A DNA stretch of 8,259 nucleotides. Source: CAYGWP01 sp964353455 (GTDB lineage: Bacteria; Planctomycetota; Phycisphaerae; FEN-1346). The notes under the pieces are model-generated. The model was not told the DNA's origin. It searched no databases and was given only the letters and a program-made list of their open reading frames with translations. The translations under genes and the position numbers were made by a program. The stretch is from the NCBI GenBank assembly GCA_964353455.1, contig CAYGWP010000351.1, forward strand, positions 1 through 8,259, given 5' to 3'. Positions 1 to 6,410 of the stretch are shown here, one piece after another. The number at the start of each line of letters is the position of its first letter. The stretch's first letter is position 1.

Positions 1-1
1 G

Positions 2-70
2 GACCTTATCTTGCCGCACTGCGGCATCGAGGTCCTGAAACAGGTCTTCATTGACGGAAAGGCAGGTTGA
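2..70 (+). CDS. 3' end of an unidentified upstream gene
   Basis: An open frame enters from the left edge and ends at a TGA three bases before the next start codon. The last 22 residues run from DLILPHCG to FIDGKAG. The close spacing to the following ATG suggests the same operon. The piece is too short to assign a family or function. It is probably another gene of the phage-type cluster, but that rests only on position. Confidence 0.5.
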   Translation, partial: DLILPHCGIEVLKQVFIDGKAG

Positions 71-73
71 ATC

Positions 74-1084
74 ATGGTGAGTAGCCGATATGTGACGATG
101 TCCGTGTTCGTGATCCTGGTTGCCGTTCTGGTGCTGGCCGGTTGCCACAAGCCGGAACTTCCGAAGCAGCCCCCGCGGCTGGTCGAGACCGCCACCAAGG
201 CGGACGATGCCGGCACGGCGATCGCGCGGGCCGCAGACACCGCCAGCCAGAACATCGACGGCGCTGCGGTGAAGGTGAGCGAAGTGGCCGGCGTGGTCAA
301 TGCCCAGGCCCAAACCCTCCGCGAGGCGACACCCATCGCCGAACCGGTCGCCAAGGTCCTCGACGCCCAGGCTGATGCGCTACAGAATGACGTGACACCG
401 AGACTGGTTGTCGCCCGCGAGGCTGTCGCCGAAATCTCCCGCGAGTCCAAGATCGTCGTGCAAGTGGTCGTGCCGGAACTACGGCAAGCCGACGCCGCTG
501 CGCAGGCCCTCGCCAAGGACCGCGACGCCTGGCAGGCCAAGGCCGCTGCCGCCGAAAAACACATCGCGGAGGAACAGGCCAAGGCCGACAGCGCGGTGCG
601 GGCAGTCCTTAAATGGTTGATTGTGGCGGGCGTTGGTGTCCTGGCGGTGGGGGTGTTCCTGGCGCTCAAGGTTGACATGAAGGCAGGCCTCGCCGTAGCG
701 GCCGGGGCGCTGCTTCTCATCGGTGCCGCCACGCTCGTCCACCAGTACTTGGAATGGATCGCCATCGGCGCCGCCGTCCTGATCGCTGCCGCCATCGCGG
801 GCATCGCGTGGATGCTCTGGCGCTCGCGGCAGGCGTTCTTCCAGACGGGCAACCTCGTCGAGGCCATCAAGCAGCAGATGGACCCGGAGAGCATCAAGGC
901 GGTCTTCGGTGACGGGGCCGTGCCGGGCCTCGTGCACCAGATCGTCGATGATGCGCAGTCAACGCTCTACAAACTCGGTGTCCAGACTGGCGTCATCAAG
1001 ACCAAGGAGCCTGAGGCGCCCGCAGCGCCCGTGGCCCCGGCAGTGACCACGGCTGCGGCGGCCCCCGCCGCGGCGGGCGGGTAA
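74..1084 (+). CDS. Lipoprotein with helical region and three membrane segments; possible phage lysis (spanin/holin-like) protein
   Basis: The 336-aa product starts with a charged n-region, a hydrophobic core (residues 10-21) and a classic lipobox LAGC (21-24), predicting signal peptidase II cleavage before Cys24 and lipidation. Residues about 25-178 are hydrophilic, Ala/Glu/Lys/Gln-rich and probably helical or coiled coil. Three hydrophobic segments follow at about 181-199, 205-223 and 229-249, then a soluble tail of about 85 residues ending in an Ala/Pro-rich stretch (312-336). The start at 74 has AGG at 64-66 with 7-nt spacing; Met9 (98) is a poorer alternative. A lipid anchor, a periplasmic rod and membrane segments in one protein recall unimolecular spanins, which fuse outer and inner membranes during phage lysis, but those have one C-terminal membrane segment, not three plus a tail. 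A membrane-anchored structural or immunity protein is also possible. I recognise no named family. It sits 4 nt before the gp10-like gene. Confidence 0.75.
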   Translation: MVSSRYVTMSVFVILVAVLVLAGCHKPELPKQPPRLVETATKADDAGTAIARAADTASQNIDGAAVKVSEVAGVVNAQAQTLREATPIAEPVAKVLDAQADALQNDVTPRLVVAREAVAEISRESKIVVQVVVPELRQADAAAQALAKDRDAWQAKAAAAEKHIAEEQAKADSAVRAVLKWLIVAGVGVLAVGVFLALKVDMKAGLAVAAGALLLIGAATLVHQYLEWIAIGAAVLIAAAIAGIAWMLWRSRQAFFQTGNLVEAIKQQMDPESIKAVFGDGAVPGLVHQIVDDAQSTLYKLGVQTGVIKTKEPEAPAAPVAPAVTTAAAAPAAAGG

Positions 1085-1088
1085 ACGC

Positions 1089-1754
1089 ATGGGCCTCAAG
1101 TTTGTGGTCAAACAGTGGTTCTTCAGCGAGAAGATCGTCCAGGCGATGGTAGACCAGAAGACCGGCCGCGCGCTCGCCGCGGCCGGTCAGTGGATACGCA
1201 ACGCGGCCAAGTGGAGTATGGCCGAGCGGGCCAACCCGGACCTCCACTCGCCGCCGGGCACGCCGCCGTACGCGCACCCGAAGACCGGGAAGGCCCTGAA
1301 AAAGCACATCTACTACCACTATTCGCCGACGCTGCGGACGGTGGTGGTTGGCCCTGTGCCACTCGGGTACATCGGCGATGTGCCGCGCATCCACGAGTTC
1401 GGCTTTGTGGGCACGCGGCGTCTGCGCAACCGTCGCCGTCGCATCCGTAAACTCGGCGGCGTGGGTGAGATCCGCTTGGTGACGACCAGCAGGACCGTCA
1501 TGGCCGATTCGCCCACGGGGCGCGACGCGGTAGCCCTCCAAGACACGAGCACCAAGGCCGTGTACGCGCACCTGCGCACGCCTGCGCAGGTGCGCCGCTC
1601 CAACGAGTTGAACGAGGCGCTGTATGGGCCGCTCTGGATGTTGAAACCCGTGAACTTCCCGCCGCGGCCGTACATGCGGCCGGCCCTGGCGTCGGCCAAG
1701 GAAATGCTGCCCAAGTTCTGGGCGACATCGGTGGCGGCCCCGGCGGCCGCGTAG
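1089..1754 (+). CDS. HK97 gp10 / virion-morphogenesis-like head-tail connector protein
   Basis: The 221-aa product shows the landmarks of the HK97 gp10/virion-morphogenesis group, small proteins at the head-tail junction that complete the connector or tail top. They are an N-terminal helix, a segment with PPGTPPYAH (55-63) followed by LKKHIYYHY (70-78), a VVVGP strand (85-89), IHEFG (101-105, usual family form H/Y-x-EFG) and a C-terminal PPRPYMRPAL (191-200), matching the P-x-RPF-x-RPAL signature. Between the EFG motif and the RP motif lie about 85 residues, far more than usual, including a very basic patch RRLRNRRRRIRK (110-121). The start follows the preceding stop by 4 nt; only a weak GGG lies upstream, so translational coupling is likely. 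The assignment rests on motif pattern and on the tape-measure gene just downstream. I am fairly sure of a phage morphogenesis role, less of the exact subfamily. Confidence 0.65.
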   Translation: MGLKFVVKQWFFSEKIVQAMVDQKTGRALAAAGQWIRNAAKWSMAERANPDLHSPPGTPPYAHPKTGKALKKHIYYHYSPTLRTVVVGPVPLGYIGDVPRIHEFGFVGTRRLRNRRRRIRKLGGVGEIRLVTTSRTVMADSPTGRDAVALQDTSTKAVYAHLRTPAQVRRSNELNEALYGPLWMLKPVNFPPRPYMRPALASAKEMLPKFWATSVAAPAAA

Positions 1755-1763
1755 GGAGGAACC

Positions 1764-3218
1764 ATGCCCGATGCCGGCGCAATCAGGATGGGCGGGGCCT
1801 ACGTCGAGATCTCCGCCGACGATGCGCCGATGCTGCGCCGGCTCAAAGAAAGCCAGGCGCGCCTGCGCCAGTGGGTCGCCGAGAACAGCGGTCCCGCCCT
1901 CACGCGCGGCACGGAGGCATCGGGCCTTGCCCAGGGGCGAGAGGGGGGTGGGTTCCTCTCCGGCGGGTTCAAGGGCATGCAGATCGCCGAGACGGGCCTT
2001 AAGTTCGCCACCGCCATTGCCGCGGTCAAGGTGGGTATCAAGGACGTTCAGATGTTCTCGGCCCTGTTCCGGGGCGACATGGAGGGGGCGCGGAAGGCGG
2101 CCGAGGAACTGCCGTTCGGGCTGGGGCAGATCGTCAAGGAACTCTCCGGACCGGTCGATTCGGCAATGAAGTGGCTGGTCTTCCGCATCAAGGGGATCAG
2201 CGAGGACAGTTCCGATAGTGGTGCTGCCGCCAAGGCCAAGCGCGACCGGGACGAGGGCGTGGCGGCGTGGAACCGCTACGTCAATGCCGTTCATTCCGTG
2301 GACCGGGCCCTCGCGCAGGCCACGATGTCCGCCGAGGAATTCGCGCGGTATGAAGTAGACGGCCTGCACCTTGCGCAGACCGAGGCCGAGGCCCTCATTG
2401 CCAAGAAACTCCGCCTCATCCAGATTGAGCAGCAGCGGAAGGCCGCCGAAAAGTTCCAGGAGACCCGCGCCCGCGGCGAGAGTCTGATCGGCCAGGCGAT
2501 GGACCAGTATGCCCGTGCCACGATGTCCGAGCGGGAGTTCCTGGCCTACGAGGTCCGGCACCTGGGTCTTGCCGCCAACCAGGCCGAGTCGCTCCTCGGT
2601 TGGCGTCTGGCCATCCTCGATGTCACCGAGAAGCAGCACCGAGCCGAGAAGCGGAAGGACTTCGACACCGGCCTTGCCGGCACCATGCGGAATCTGGAAC
2701 TGGAGGCCGGTGTCCTCCGCGGCACGTTCGACGCCTTCGACGTGGAGGTCACGCGGGCCGCCAAGCCGCTCGACGAGGCGATGGACGCCGGTCTCATCAA
2801 CTTCGATGAGTACACCGAGCGCCTCGAGAGGCTCAAGGCCGCGATGGCGGAACTTCGCGGCGCCCGCGAAGCCGACGCCGCCAAGCGCGAGGGCCAGTCG
2901 CTTACCGAGTCGATGCAGACACCTGAAGAGCGGGCCCGCGCGCAGGTCGATCGTTACCGAAAGCTGCTCGAAGGCGGCGACATCACCGGCGACACGTACC
3001 AGCGGGCCGTGCGCAAGGCCCTTGAAGACGCGGCGGCCGCCATGCCGGACGCCATGAAGCGGACCATCGGCGTGCGCGGGACCTTCAGCGCGATCGAAGC
3101 CGCCGGCATGGGCGCGGGCGGCGTGAGCGACCGGATTGCGAGCGCTACTGAAGAGACCGCCAAGAACACCGAGAAGATCGCCCAACTGGCCGCGAACCTG
3201 GGCGTGAACTTCAACTGA
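1764..3218 (+). CDS. Short phage tail tape-measure-like protein
   Basis: The 484-aa product begins with GGAYVEISADDAPMLRRLK (10-28), the strand-then-helix opening common in tape-measure proteins, which set tail length and act as a scaffold inside the tail tube. A glycine-rich, moderately hydrophobic region (60-105) follows, then long, highly charged helical sequence to the C-terminus. Two copies of a helical repeat (about 182-220 and 248-286) share ATMS-x-x-EF-x-x-YEV with a 66-residue offset. The gene has a good Shine-Dalgarno GGGAGGA (1754-1760) 3 nt before the ATG. At 484 residues it is short for a tape measure (lambda gpH is 853), which would mean a short tail or a minimal or decayed version. 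No clear lysozyme or peptidase domain is visible. Alternatives are a minor tail or injected coiled-coil protein. Confidence 0.6.
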   Translation: MPDAGAIRMGGAYVEISADDAPMLRRLKESQARLRQWVAENSGPALTRGTEASGLAQGREGGGFLSGGFKGMQIAETGLKFATAIAAVKVGIKDVQMFSALFRGDMEGARKAAEELPFGLGQIVKELSGPVDSAMKWLVFRIKGISEDSSDSGAAAKAKRDRDEGVAAWNRYVNAVHSVDRALAQATMSAEEFARYEVDGLHLAQTEAEALIAKKLRLIQIEQQRKAAEKFQETRARGESLIGQAMDQYARATMSEREFLAYEVRHLGLAANQAESLLGWRLAILDVTEKQHRAEKRKDFDTGLAGTMRNLELEAGVLRGTFDAFDVEVTRAAKPLDEAMDAGLINFDEYTERLERLKAAMAELRGAREADAAKREGQSLTESMQTPEERARAQVDRYRKLLEGGDITGDTYQRAVRKALEDAAAAMPDAMKRTIGVRGTFSAIEAAGMGAGGVSDRIASATEETAKNTEKIAQLAANLGVNFN

Positions 3219-3224
3219 AGCCTG

Positions 3225-3239
3225 CCCGCCTTGGGCGGG
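3225..3239 (+). promoter_or_regulatory. Small GC hairpin over the ribosome-binding site of the next gene
   Basis: CCCGCC (3225-3230) and GGCGGG (3234-3239) can pair into a 6-bp all-GC stem with a 3-nt loop. The right arm overlaps the G-rich Shine-Dalgarno (GGGGGAG, 3237-3243) of the GTG-started gene at 3251. It could dampen translation initiation, or be opened by ribosomes finishing the tape-measure gene. No T-run follows, so it is not a normal intrinsic terminator. In DNA this GC-rich a 6-bp stem can arise by chance. Confidence 0.25.
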
Positions 3240-3250
3240 GGAGTAGTGCC

Positions 3251-4060
3251 GTGCCCATCACCGTAGCCGAACGCGTTGAAAGCCGCCAGGTCGGTTCGGG
3301 TGACAACCCGAGCGCCGAGTTCCTGTATGTCATCCAGGGCACCGACGATGAACAGGCCGCGCTGACCGCCCTGGAGGCCGAAGCGCCGCTGGCCTACAAC
3401 GGCCTCGTGCGCCAGACATGTAACGCGAAGCCCCTGTCCGACGGGTCTGACTTCTGGGAAGGCACCGCCCGCTACGGCCTCATGTCGTCGAAGCCCAAGG
3501 AAGTCGGGGAGTCGTCGTACCAGTTCGACACCGGCGGCGGGTCGATGCACGTCACGCAGGCGCGCGAGCACGTCGCCAGTTACGCCGCCGGGGGCGCAAC
3601 GCCGCCGGACCTGGGCGGCGCGATCGGCGTCACGCACGATTCCGTCGAAGGCTGCGACATCACCGTGCCGGTCTACAACTTCTCCGAGACGCATTACCTC
3701 GAGGAGGACGACGTCACGGGGTCGTACAAGGCGGCCCTCTTCTCCCTGACCGGCAAGACCAACAGCGCTGCGTTCAAGGGCTTCGCCGCCGGCGAAGTGC
3801 TGTTCCTCGGCGCATCCGGGTCCCAGCGGGGCGACGGGGCGTGGGAGATCACCTTCCGCTTTGCCGCCAGCCCGAACGTCACGGGCCTGACCATCGGGAG
3901 CATCACCGGCATTGCGAAAAAGGGCTGGGAGTACCTGTGGGTGCAGTACCAGGACGCCGAGGACGATGACTCGAAGAGCATCGTCAAGAGGCCGGCGTTC
4001 GTACATATCGAGCAGGTCTATGAGGCCGGGAATTTCGGCGGATTGGGTATCGGAACTTGA
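3251..4060 (+). CDS. Unrecognised 269-aa phage-cluster protein (possible tail tube or baseplate component)
   Basis: The start is a GTG at 3251, supported by GGGGGAG (3237-3243) 7 nt upstream; no better ATG lies in frame near the N-terminus. The protein is soluble, acidic and rich in alternating polar/hydrophobic stretches, suggesting beta structure. There is no signal peptide or membrane segment. Recognisable blocks are SAEFLYVIQGT (21-31), PLAYNGLVRQ (46-55), FWEGTARYG (68-76), ITVPVYNFSETHY (137-149), AAGEVLFLGASG (179-190), WEITFRFAASPNV (198-210) and KKGWEYLWVQY (223-233). I cannot tie these to a named family; they resemble, from memory only, hypothetical proteins of planctomycete phage-like clusters. 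Its place between a tape-measure-like and a fibre-like gene suggests a virion structural part. Because no other tube gene is seen, it is a candidate for that role, but this is inference. Confidence 0.8.
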   Translation: MPITVAERVESRQVGSGDNPSAEFLYVIQGTDDEQAALTALEAEAPLAYNGLVRQTCNAKPLSDGSDFWEGTARYGLMSSKPKEVGESSYQFDTGGGSMHVTQAREHVASYAAGGATPPDLGGAIGVTHDSVEGCDITVPVYNFSETHYLEEDDVTGSYKAALFSLTGKTNSAAFKGFAAGEVLFLGASGSQRGDGAWEITFRFAASPNVTGLTIGSITGIAKKGWEYLWVQYQDAEDDDSKSIVKRPAFVHIEQVYEAGNFGGLGIGT

Positions 4061-4229
4061 TGCGAAGATTCGCGCGGCCAACGAGCATGCGGCGCGGATG
4101 GGGTGGGGCTATCAGCCCGAAGCAGGGGGCGACGTAGGCAATGGGCGACACGCTCAAGAAAGTCCAGCCGGGCCAGCGGATGGTCATCCCGGCGCAGACC
4201 TTCAACACGTTCATCGACGCTGCGCGTGA
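4020..4229 (+). CDS. Possible small overlapping gene between the 269-aa and 627-aa genes
   Basis: A third frame is open through the 80-nt gap between the neighbouring genes. From ATG 4020 it would encode 69 residues, beginning MRPGISADWVSEL. The stretch WVSELDAKIRAANEHAA and then RMGWGYQPEAGGD has coding-like composition: G-rich first codon positions and an amphipathic, helix-like pattern. It overlaps the gene before by 41 nt and the gene after by 89 nt, and the only Shine-Dalgarno (AGG, 4014-4016) is very close to the ATG. The coding look ends at about 4137. A TAG at 4135 lies in the +1 frame just before the next start, so the true ancestral gene may have ended there. The alternative ORF from the TGATG overlap (ATG 4060 to TAG 4137, 25 aa, Arg-rich) looks less like protein. 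Low confidence. Confidence 0.22.
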   Translation: MRPGISADWVSELDAKIRAANEHAARMGWGYQPEAGGDVGNGRHAQESPAGPADGHPGADLQHVHRRCA

Positions 4230-6024
4230 TTACCTCCAGCGCCGTCAGAACCAGGGCGGCGATCCTCTGGCCGAGCCGCGGCAGACGGGCGTCATCCTTG
4301 TCAGGAACGACACGGGCGAAGACCGGAGCCTCTTTGACATCCTTGGCCTCGACGGGCCGGTTTACGGCCCCGAGGATAACGAGGAAGGTTTCAAGTTCCG
4401 CTATGCCCTCAAGGGCGTCGCGCCAACGGCTGCCGACCATGCGGGCAACTTCGCCATCTGCCTGGAGCCCATCGCGGACGGAAAGATCGGCCGGTGCCTG
4501 GTCCAGGGCGTCACGCCCGTGAAGTTGAACGTCCTGCGCGAGGACCACGGTTTCGCCGATGTGGTGTCCAACGGCGGCCTTTCCACCGCGCCGGAAGGCC
4601 CGGCCCAAATCCTGTGGAAGGAAGACGGCACGGGGGAGGACAAGTGGGCGCTGGTGCGCGTGGCCGAAGCCCCGCCGCAGGCGCCGTTCTGGGCCAAGAT
4701 CACCGCCGACGGCGGCGGGGCGTTCGAGTGGGTCGAAATCGAGTGGGCCGGCCCCGGCGCGTGGACAGAAAAGACCGGCGGCCGATCCTCGGACGAATAC
4801 GGCCCGGCCTACGAGGTCAATGACTTCGACTTCGGCGCTAACGACATCAACCCCGTGGGCCAGGCGATTCAACTCTTCGCCGTCCGCACCGGCGCCGCCG
4901 AGGAATACTGGTTCCATTACGGCCCGGTCGTGGGTGGCGGTGACCGCGAATCGTTCTGGGCGACCGTCACCGACAATGCCAACGCCCCGCTGTACGACTT
5001 CAACGGCGACACCGGCGCGAGCGGCATCGCCGAGGAAGTCAACGGCGTGGACGACATCGCCGTCGGCACGCGGGTCCGCGTCTTCATCGAGGAGGAGGGC
5101 GGCGAGGAGACTTACGCCTTCGAGTACAGCGCCGCCGGCGGCTTGCCGCCAATGGAGAACTCGTTTGACTTCATCGAGGTCTGGCCCGCCCTGGTGGTCA
5201 CGGCCGGCGATCCGATTGCGGGGCGAATCTGGATTCCGGGGAGCGGCTTCCCGCCCGCCGTGGGCGACGGCTATGACCTGACGCCCGCCGGCGACACCGT
5301 GAACATCTCGTTCGACAAGGTGGGCGACGGCACGTTCGCCGACGGGACGCTGGTGCCGTGCCTCAAGGACTACTCTGAGGGGGATGTCGAGGACTGGATT
5401 CACGTCCGCTGCCAGCCCGGGCCGTTCGTCGATGAAAACGCGGGCACGCCGATCCCGCCGGATGGCCACATCAACACCTTCTCCGGCACGCTGGCCGGCC
5501 AACCCCTGCCATACACGTTCACCATCGAATACGAGGTCCGGCCCGGCGAGTTCAAGCGGATGTACTGCGCCCGCTCGGTCAACGCCGGGAACGATTTCGA
5601 GGTGGATTTGGAGGGGGATGGTACTGGCACGGTCAAGTTTCGGACAGGCGTGTGGTCGGTCACCCTCAACGATTGTCCGCCTGCCGGGGCCGTGATGCGT
5701 GTGCGGTACATGCTGCTATCGGAATGCGTGTGGTCGTGGGTCGAGGTGCCGCAGACGGTCGAAGGCGGCACGGTGCCCGACCCGCCAGCAACCATCCAGG
5801 AAGGCTGGATCGTCGTGGACGGCGAGCGGAAGGTGGCCCACGGCCTGCCGCGCGAGCAGGAAGCCGGTGGCCAGGGCAACGGCATTCAACTCTGGTTCGC
5901 CTCCGACGAGGGTGTACCAGTCTACGGCTACACCCAGAACGGCACGTTCCACGGCCCGTGGTGGTGCATGCTCGTCAATTACGACTCCCGTGGACACCTG
6001 ATCAGCGCCGAGGAAGGGTCGTGA
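4141..6024 (+). CDS. Large acidic repeat-containing phage structural protein (probable tail fibre or virion surface protein)
   Basis: This 627-aa protein has no signal peptide or membrane segment, is strongly acidic and Gly-rich, and has the long beta-rich modular look of tail fibre and virion-surface proteins. The N-terminus (1-175) carries KVQPGQRMVIPAQTFNTF (7-24), RQTGVILVRNDTG (47-59) and QILWKEDGTGEDKWALVRV (156-174), probably the virion-attachment part. Two diverged copies of one module follow at about 183-267 and 272-334, each opening with FWA-x-x-T and ending in an EVN ... VG ... EE-x-Y-x-F-x-Y pattern. Another beta-rich region (380-540) and a C-terminal stretch (556-620) with GPWWCMLVNYDSRGHL (605-620) complete it. 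The start has AGGGGG (4124-4129) 11 nt upstream and a second AGG 2 nt upstream. As last full gene of the cluster it sits where host-recognition fibres often lie. No family name is claimed. Confidence 0.8.
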   Translation: MGDTLKKVQPGQRMVIPAQTFNTFIDAARDYLQRRQNQGGDPLAEPRQTGVILVRNDTGEDRSLFDILGLDGPVYGPEDNEEGFKFRYALKGVAPTAADHAGNFAICLEPIADGKIGRCLVQGVTPVKLNVLREDHGFADVVSNGGLSTAPEGPAQILWKEDGTGEDKWALVRVAEAPPQAPFWAKITADGGGAFEWVEIEWAGPGAWTEKTGGRSSDEYGPAYEVNDFDFGANDINPVGQAIQLFAVRTGAAEEYWFHYGPVVGGGDRESFWATVTDNANAPLYDFNGDTGASGIAEEVNGVDDIAVGTRVRVFIEEEGGEETYAFEYSAAGGLPPMENSFDFIEVWPALVVTAGDPIAGRIWIPGSGFPPAVGDGYDLTPAGDTVNISFDKVGDGTFADGTLVPCLKDYSEGDVEDWIHVRCQPGPFVDENAGTPIPPDGHINTFSGTLAGQPLPYTFTIEYEVRPGEFKRMYCARSVNAGNDFEVDLEGDGTGTVKFRTGVWSVTLNDCPPAGAVMRVRYMLLSECVWSWVEVPQTVEGGTVPDPPATIQEGWIVVDGERKVAHGLPREQEAGGQGNGIQLWFASDEGVPVYGYTQNGTFHGPWWCMLVNYDSRGHLISAEEGS

Positions 6025-6243
6025 GGCGGCTGGCACCTGAGGGGGTGTGGAAGTGGTGCCGCTGGCCGCCTCCAGGTCGGCACCAGCGGTCGCCGCACCG
6101 AGTTGGTGCTCACCCGCTCCGGCCACGGCCGCATGCGGATCGTCTCGCCGCACGAACTGGCACGCGGTGAAGCCTGGTCACCGGCATGCTGGATTGACAC
6201 TACTGGCGTTACCTGTCTATGTCCTGTACCGCTCTTCCACTGA
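6021..6243 (+). pseudogene. Probable small gene with a +1 frame switch (broken or miscalled) after the fibre gene
   Basis: A GTG at 6021 overlaps the fibre-gene stop (GTGA) and opens a frame reading MRRLAPEGVWKWCRW with GC-rich third positions. After about 6064 that frame turns into Pro/Arg/His-rich noise and stops at 6170. From about 6064 the +1 frame instead reads RLQVGTSGRRTELVLTRSG and then HGRMRIVSPHELARGEAW, with almost every codon ending in G or C, the signature of real coding in this window. That frame runs to TGA 6241-6243, though its last 20 or so codons look non-coding. The simplest reading is a small gene coupled to the fibre gene and broken by a one-base indel near 6060-6070, inside a strong hairpin. 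Sequencing error there, programmed frameshifting, or readthrough of the fibre-gene TGA (same frame as the second half) are alternatives. Function unknown. Confidence 0.45.
6054..6085 (+). repeat. Strong imperfect inverted repeat (12-bp stem with 2-nt bulge)
   Basis: TGGTGCCG (6054-6061) pairs with CGGCACCA (6078-6085). Inside it CTGG (6062-6065) pairs with CCAG (6072-6075), leaving a 2-nt bulge (6076-6077) and a 6-nt loop. An alternative pairing of CCGCTGG (6059-6065) with CCAGCGG (6083-6089) is mutually exclusive with it. No T-tract follows, so it is not a standard intrinsic terminator. It lies exactly at the frame-switch point of the small downstream gene. Confidence 0.5.
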
Positions 6244-6351
6244 TGTCAGCGGCGGCATCGCACCACCCGCAAATCGCCGAGTCGTCGGATGTTCTAGACC
6301 GCTCTGGCCCAACAGGTGGGGTTATATCGACCTCTTTAGGACCTAACGGGC

Positions 6352-6380
6352 TTGCAGAACGACTTGACTTGCGGGATAAT
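6352..6380 (+). promoter_or_regulatory. Possible sigma70-type promoter for hsdM
   Basis: GATAAT (6375-6380) matches the -10 consensus at five of six positions. TTGCAG (6352-6357) sits exactly 17 nt upstream as a weak -35 (three of six, including TTG). Transcription would start near 6387, giving a leader of about 33 nt before the ATG at 6420. The location in the only sizeable intergenic gap supports it, but the -35 is poor and a match of this quality can occur by chance. Confidence 0.35.
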
Positions 6381-6410
6381 GCCGCTCACCCATCAGCCGA
6401 AGGGCCTTAC

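Noticed and set aside
1064..1077. Perfect 14-bp palindrome CCCGCCGCGGCGGG near the end of the lipoprotein gene
   Set aside because: It sits in Ala/Gly codons of the low-complexity C-terminus and is explained by GCC/GCG/GGC codon choice. There is no T-run for a terminator.
996..3185. 729-codon open frame on the minus strand
   Set aside because: It lies antisense to two well-supported + strand genes with good ribosome-binding sites and family motifs. In GC-rich DNA with strong third-position bias, the antisense frame often lacks stops by chance, and its translation is Arg/Gly/Leu/His-rich without recognisable motifs.
2954..4081. 375-codon open frame on the minus strand
   Set aside because: It overlaps the tape-measure end and the whole 269-aa gene on the opposite strand. 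The + strand frames show the coding-type codon bias, so this is a mirror effect.
4060..4137. 25-codon ORF from the TGATG overlap after the 269-aa gene
   Set aside because: Despite the neat coupling geometry, the peptide is Arg-rich and its codon pattern is worse than that of the neighbouring frame, so it looks like a shadow of that signal.
4559..5281. 240-codon + strand frame within the fibre-like gene
   Set aside because: It is a +1 shadow: Arg/Ser/Pro/Thr-rich noise inside a gene with a clear repeat structure in its own frame.
4018..5502. 494-codon open frame on the minus strand
   Set aside because: It is an antisense shadow of the fibre-like gene, with composition typical of such shadows and no motif or start signal that favours it.
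6047..6346. 99-codon + strand frame from GTG 6047
   Set aside because: Its third positions are not GC-biased, it conflicts with the better coding signal in the neighbouring frame, and it has no convincing ribosome-binding site.
6363..6380. TTGACT at 6363-6368 as a -35 box for GATAAT at 6375-6380
   Set aside because: Only 6 nt separate the two elements, far from the 16-18 nt needed. TTGCAG at 6352 has the correct spacing, although it is weaker.
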